Under the pieces are notes generated by a model, which ran no database searches, had not been told where the DNA came from, and worked only from the letters and a program-made list of their open reading frames with translations. From an uncultured Campylobacter sp. (GTDB lineage: Bacteria; Campylobacterota; Campylobacteria; Campylobacterales; Campylobacteraceae): 6,966 bases of DNA. The stretch covers positions 1 through 6,966 of the forward strand of contig CAAHEJ010000019.1 of NCBI GenBank assembly GCA_900772495.1. The letters run 5' to 3'. The position numbers and the translations under genes were made by a program. Of the stretch, positions 5,443-6,966 are shown piece after piece (the stretch's first letter is position 1; each line of letters opens with the position of its first letter).

Positions 5443-6531
5443 TTATTTTCGTGCATATCTATACTCTCTTGTTATCGGTAAAACGAGCTTTTGCTTAGGG
5501 CGCAGCAGGTTTTTTGAGATACTATTATACTCTCTTATTTGAGCCACTGTTATGCCGTGTTTTCGCGCTATGCTCCACAGCGAATCGCCCGATTTTACAA
5601 TGTAAATTTGGGTTTTGGGGATTTTTATCTCCACTTTTGCGAGCTTTTTAGGGTCATAATTTTGCTCGAAAATCAAACTCTTTTCAAGCGGGATATACAT
5701 ATAATAACTCGCATCAGGCGGCGTAAAATCGTATCTAAAATGCGGATTGTATCGCTTTAAATCCTTTAAATTCATATCCACAAGCTTTGCTAAGTCTTTT
5801 AAAGATACTTGTGATGGCACTTGCACCTTGATGAATTCATTTGCCAAAGCGTAGTTTGCAAGGGCTTTTTCCTCAAACAAAAAGTCCTCATTTTGCGCTA
5901 AAAAGGCAAGGGTAAGGATTTTTTTGATGAAAAGGCGCGTTTCTTGGGGCAAGTAGCCCTTGTTTTCATCAAGCAACACTGCTAAATCATCGCTTTGCGC
6001 CTCTTTTATGCCCTGCCTTAAACGCCCGCTGCCGCAGTTGTAAGCTAAAATCGCCAAATACCACTTGCCAAATTCAGCCCTTAACTCTTTAAGATAATTT
6101 GCCGCCGCAAGCGTTGATTTAAAGGGGTCTTTGCGCTCATCGACAAATTCATCAATACGCAAATCAAAGCTCCTTGCCGTGCGCTCCATAAACTGCCAAA
6201 TGCCTGTGGCTCGCACCCGCGAAGTGCTTTGCATTTTAAGCCCTGACTCCACGATGGCAAGGTATAAAAACTCTTTTGGCAAATCGTTTTCTTTGATGAT
6301 TTTGCGAATGCTTGGGATAAACTCGTAAAATTCACTCGCCGAAACGCTCAAAGTTTTAGAATGCACGCGCTTTATGTTGCTTTTACTCTCCACAAACACC
6401 AAATCGCTGATATAATTGCTCTCTATGTCAAGTTTTCTCAGCACTTCGATTTGGTTTTTGTAGTATTCTGGCGTGAAAACATTTGCCCACAAAGCGCACA
6501 TAAATAAGGTTAAAATCAATGCAAATCTCAT
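5443..6531 (-). CDS. mltD: MltD-type membrane-associated or periplasmic lytic murein transglycosylase with LysM
   Basis: A 362-residue exported SLT-family (family 1) lytic transglycosylase, which cleaves the MurNAc-GlcNAc bond and leaves 1,6-anhydro ends. Residues 1-16 are a signal peptide (MRFALILTLFMCALWA). Cys12 is preceded by Met, so there is no lipobox and, unlike E. coli MltD, this is probably not a lipoprotein. The SLT domain covers about 78-205: catalytic Glu95 in AIVESGLKM, then ATGIWQFM (108-115) and the substrate-groove motif LAYNCGSGRLR (162-172). Residues about 233-282 look like a degenerate LysM (LKDLAKLVDMNLKDLKRYNP). A clear LysM (308-352: YIVKSGDSLWSIARKHGI ... LRPKQKLVLP) should bind peptidoglycan. 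The ATG has AAAAGG eight bases upstream and overlaps the tatD stop as ATGA. The basic tail REYRYARK ends the protein. Confidence 0.95.
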   Translation of the reverse strand: MRFALILTLFMCALWANVFTPEYYKNQIEVLRKLDIESNYISDLVFVESKSNIKRVHSKTLSVSASEFYEFIPSIRKIIKENDLPKEFLYLAIVESGLKMQSTSRVRATGIWQFMERTARSFDLRIDEFVDERKDPFKSTLAAANYLKELRAEFGKWYLAILAYNCGSGRLRQGIKEAQSDDLAVLLDENKGYLPQETRLFIKKILTLAFLAQNEDFLFEEKALANYALANEFIKVQVPSQVSLKDLAKLVDMNLKDLKRYNPHFRYDFTPPDASYYMYIPLEKSLIFEQNYDPKKLAKVEIKIPKTQIYIVKSGDSLWSIARKHGITVAQIREYNSISKNLLRPKQKLVLPITREYRYARK

Positions 6532-6966
6532 ACAGCAAGCCTTTTGAAAAATAAATCGTGTGAATTTTGCGTGCAGGTTTTGATAAGCTCATCTCTTTGC
6601 ACGCCTAAAATTTCAGCCATTTTGCTTGCTACAAAATGCGTCAAAATAGGCTCATTTCTCTGCCCCCGAAACGGCTCTGGGGTAAGATAGGGCGCGTCTG
6701 TTTCGATTAAAAGGCGGTTTTGTGGAATTTTAGGCAGAATTTGGACTAAATTTTTAGCGTTTTTAAAGGTAAGGACACCGCCTATGCCAAAGTAGAATTT
6801 ATCCTTTAAATCAAGCAGCATTTCACTCGCGTTAAAGCAGTGCAAAACCCCACCCACAAGCCTTTGAGCGTAGCTTTGCAAAAGCTTAAAAGAAGGCGCG
6901 TTCGCCTCTCTTATGTGAATGATAACGGGCTTTTTAAATTCAACCGCAAGTTCAAGCTGTGCGACA
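6528..6966 (-). CDS. tatD: TatD-family metal-dependent hydrolase/DNase (C-terminal 145 residues; start lies beyond the window)
   Basis: The reading frame is open from the right window edge (first full codon at 6965-6963) to TGA at 6530-6528; it should not be started at the internal TTG near 6881, because the in-frame upstream residues are clearly TatD-like (LAVEFKKPVIIHIRE). Visible metal ligands of this TIM-barrel amidohydrolase-like family are His17 (VIIH), His42 (GVLHCF) and Asp90 (LIETDAPYL), counted from the first full codon. TPEPFRGQRNEP follows and is the classic TatD signature. Family members are cytoplasmic, metal-dependent nucleases implicated in DNA repair and degradation; exact role is uncertain. 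The gene is upstream of mltD and overlaps its ATG by 4 bases. The first metal-ligand region (HxH) is outside the window. Confidence 0.95.
   Translation of the reverse strand, partial: VAQLELAVEFKKPVIIHIREANAPSFKLLQSYAQRLVGGVLHCFNASEMLLDLKDKFYFGIGGVLTFKNAKNLVQILPKIPQNRLLIETDAPYLTPEPFRGQRNEPILTHFVASKMAEILGVQRDELIKTCTQNSHDLFFKRLAV

Noticed and set aside
5524..5529. TATAAT on the minus strand about 100 bases before rlpA, a possible internal promoter
   Set aside because: It is within mltD codons for Glu-Tyr-Asn-Ser-Ile, and I see no convincing upstream element or periodic T-tracts. One -10-like hexamer in AT-rich DNA is weak; 5'-end mapping would decide.
6528..6881. A short 117-residue gene starting at TTG 6881
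   Set aside because: The frame stays open to the window edge and the upstream codons encode conserved TatD residues including VIIHIRE, so this is a truncated TatD gene and not a separate small gene.
1..6966. Mobile element, CRISPR array, toxin-antitoxin, defence or phage genes
   Set aside because: Coding sequence is continuous, all genes belong to known core families or a conserved syntenic slot, and there are no regularly spaced repeats, terminal inverted repeats or transposase frames. I do not see an undescribed gene system here.

Overview
The window looks like chromosomal DNA from a member of the Campylobacterota, most likely a Campylobacter or a close relative. GC content is moderate (about 40%, judged by eye), which is higher than in C. 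jejuni. The gene order tatD - mltD - rlpA - kdsC - lptC - lptA - engB - (MreD-like) - mrdA matches, from memory, the C. jejuni Cj0644-Cj0652 and H. pylori HP1573-HP1565 blocks. The exported proteins also carry many Campylobacter-type N-glycosylation sequons. The exact species cannot be fixed from this window.

Layout: bases 1-177 on the plus strand hold the last 58 codons of queA (tRNA queuosine synthesis). Everything from 170 to 6966 is a single minus-strand train read from right to left: the C-terminal part of tatD (cut by the right window edge), mltD, rlpA, kdsC, lptC, lptA, engB, a small polytopic MreD-like membrane protein, and mrdA (PBP2). Only the mltD-rlpA junction has a gap (20-odd bases). 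All others overlap by 4 to 22 bases, so the block is almost certainly co-transcribed and translationally coupled. The last gene, mrdA, runs 8 bases into the convergent queA. There is no non-coding stretch over 300 bases, and I see no RNA genes, insertion sequences, CRISPR arrays or phage genes.

How the genes fit together: this is an envelope-building operon. KdsC makes free KDO for the LPS/LOS inner core. LptC and LptA form part of the bridge that carries LPS across the periplasm. MltD and RlpA are lytic transglycosylases that cut peptidoglycan glycan strands. PBP2, with the MreD-like protein, drives elongation-type peptidoglycan synthesis. EngB is a ribosome-assembly GTPase and TatD a metal-dependent hydrolase; both are housekeeping passengers. 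The window is therefore mostly conserved core genome.

The most interesting signal is at the peptide level. Eight perfect D/E-x-N-x-S/T sequons lie in PBP2, LptC and RlpA, including a tandem pair in the RlpA interdomain linker. I found none in the two complete cytoplasmic proteins of the operon. Other points worth a look are an insertion of about 30 residues in the EngB switch region, the queA/mrdA tail overlap, and an ambiguous lptC start.
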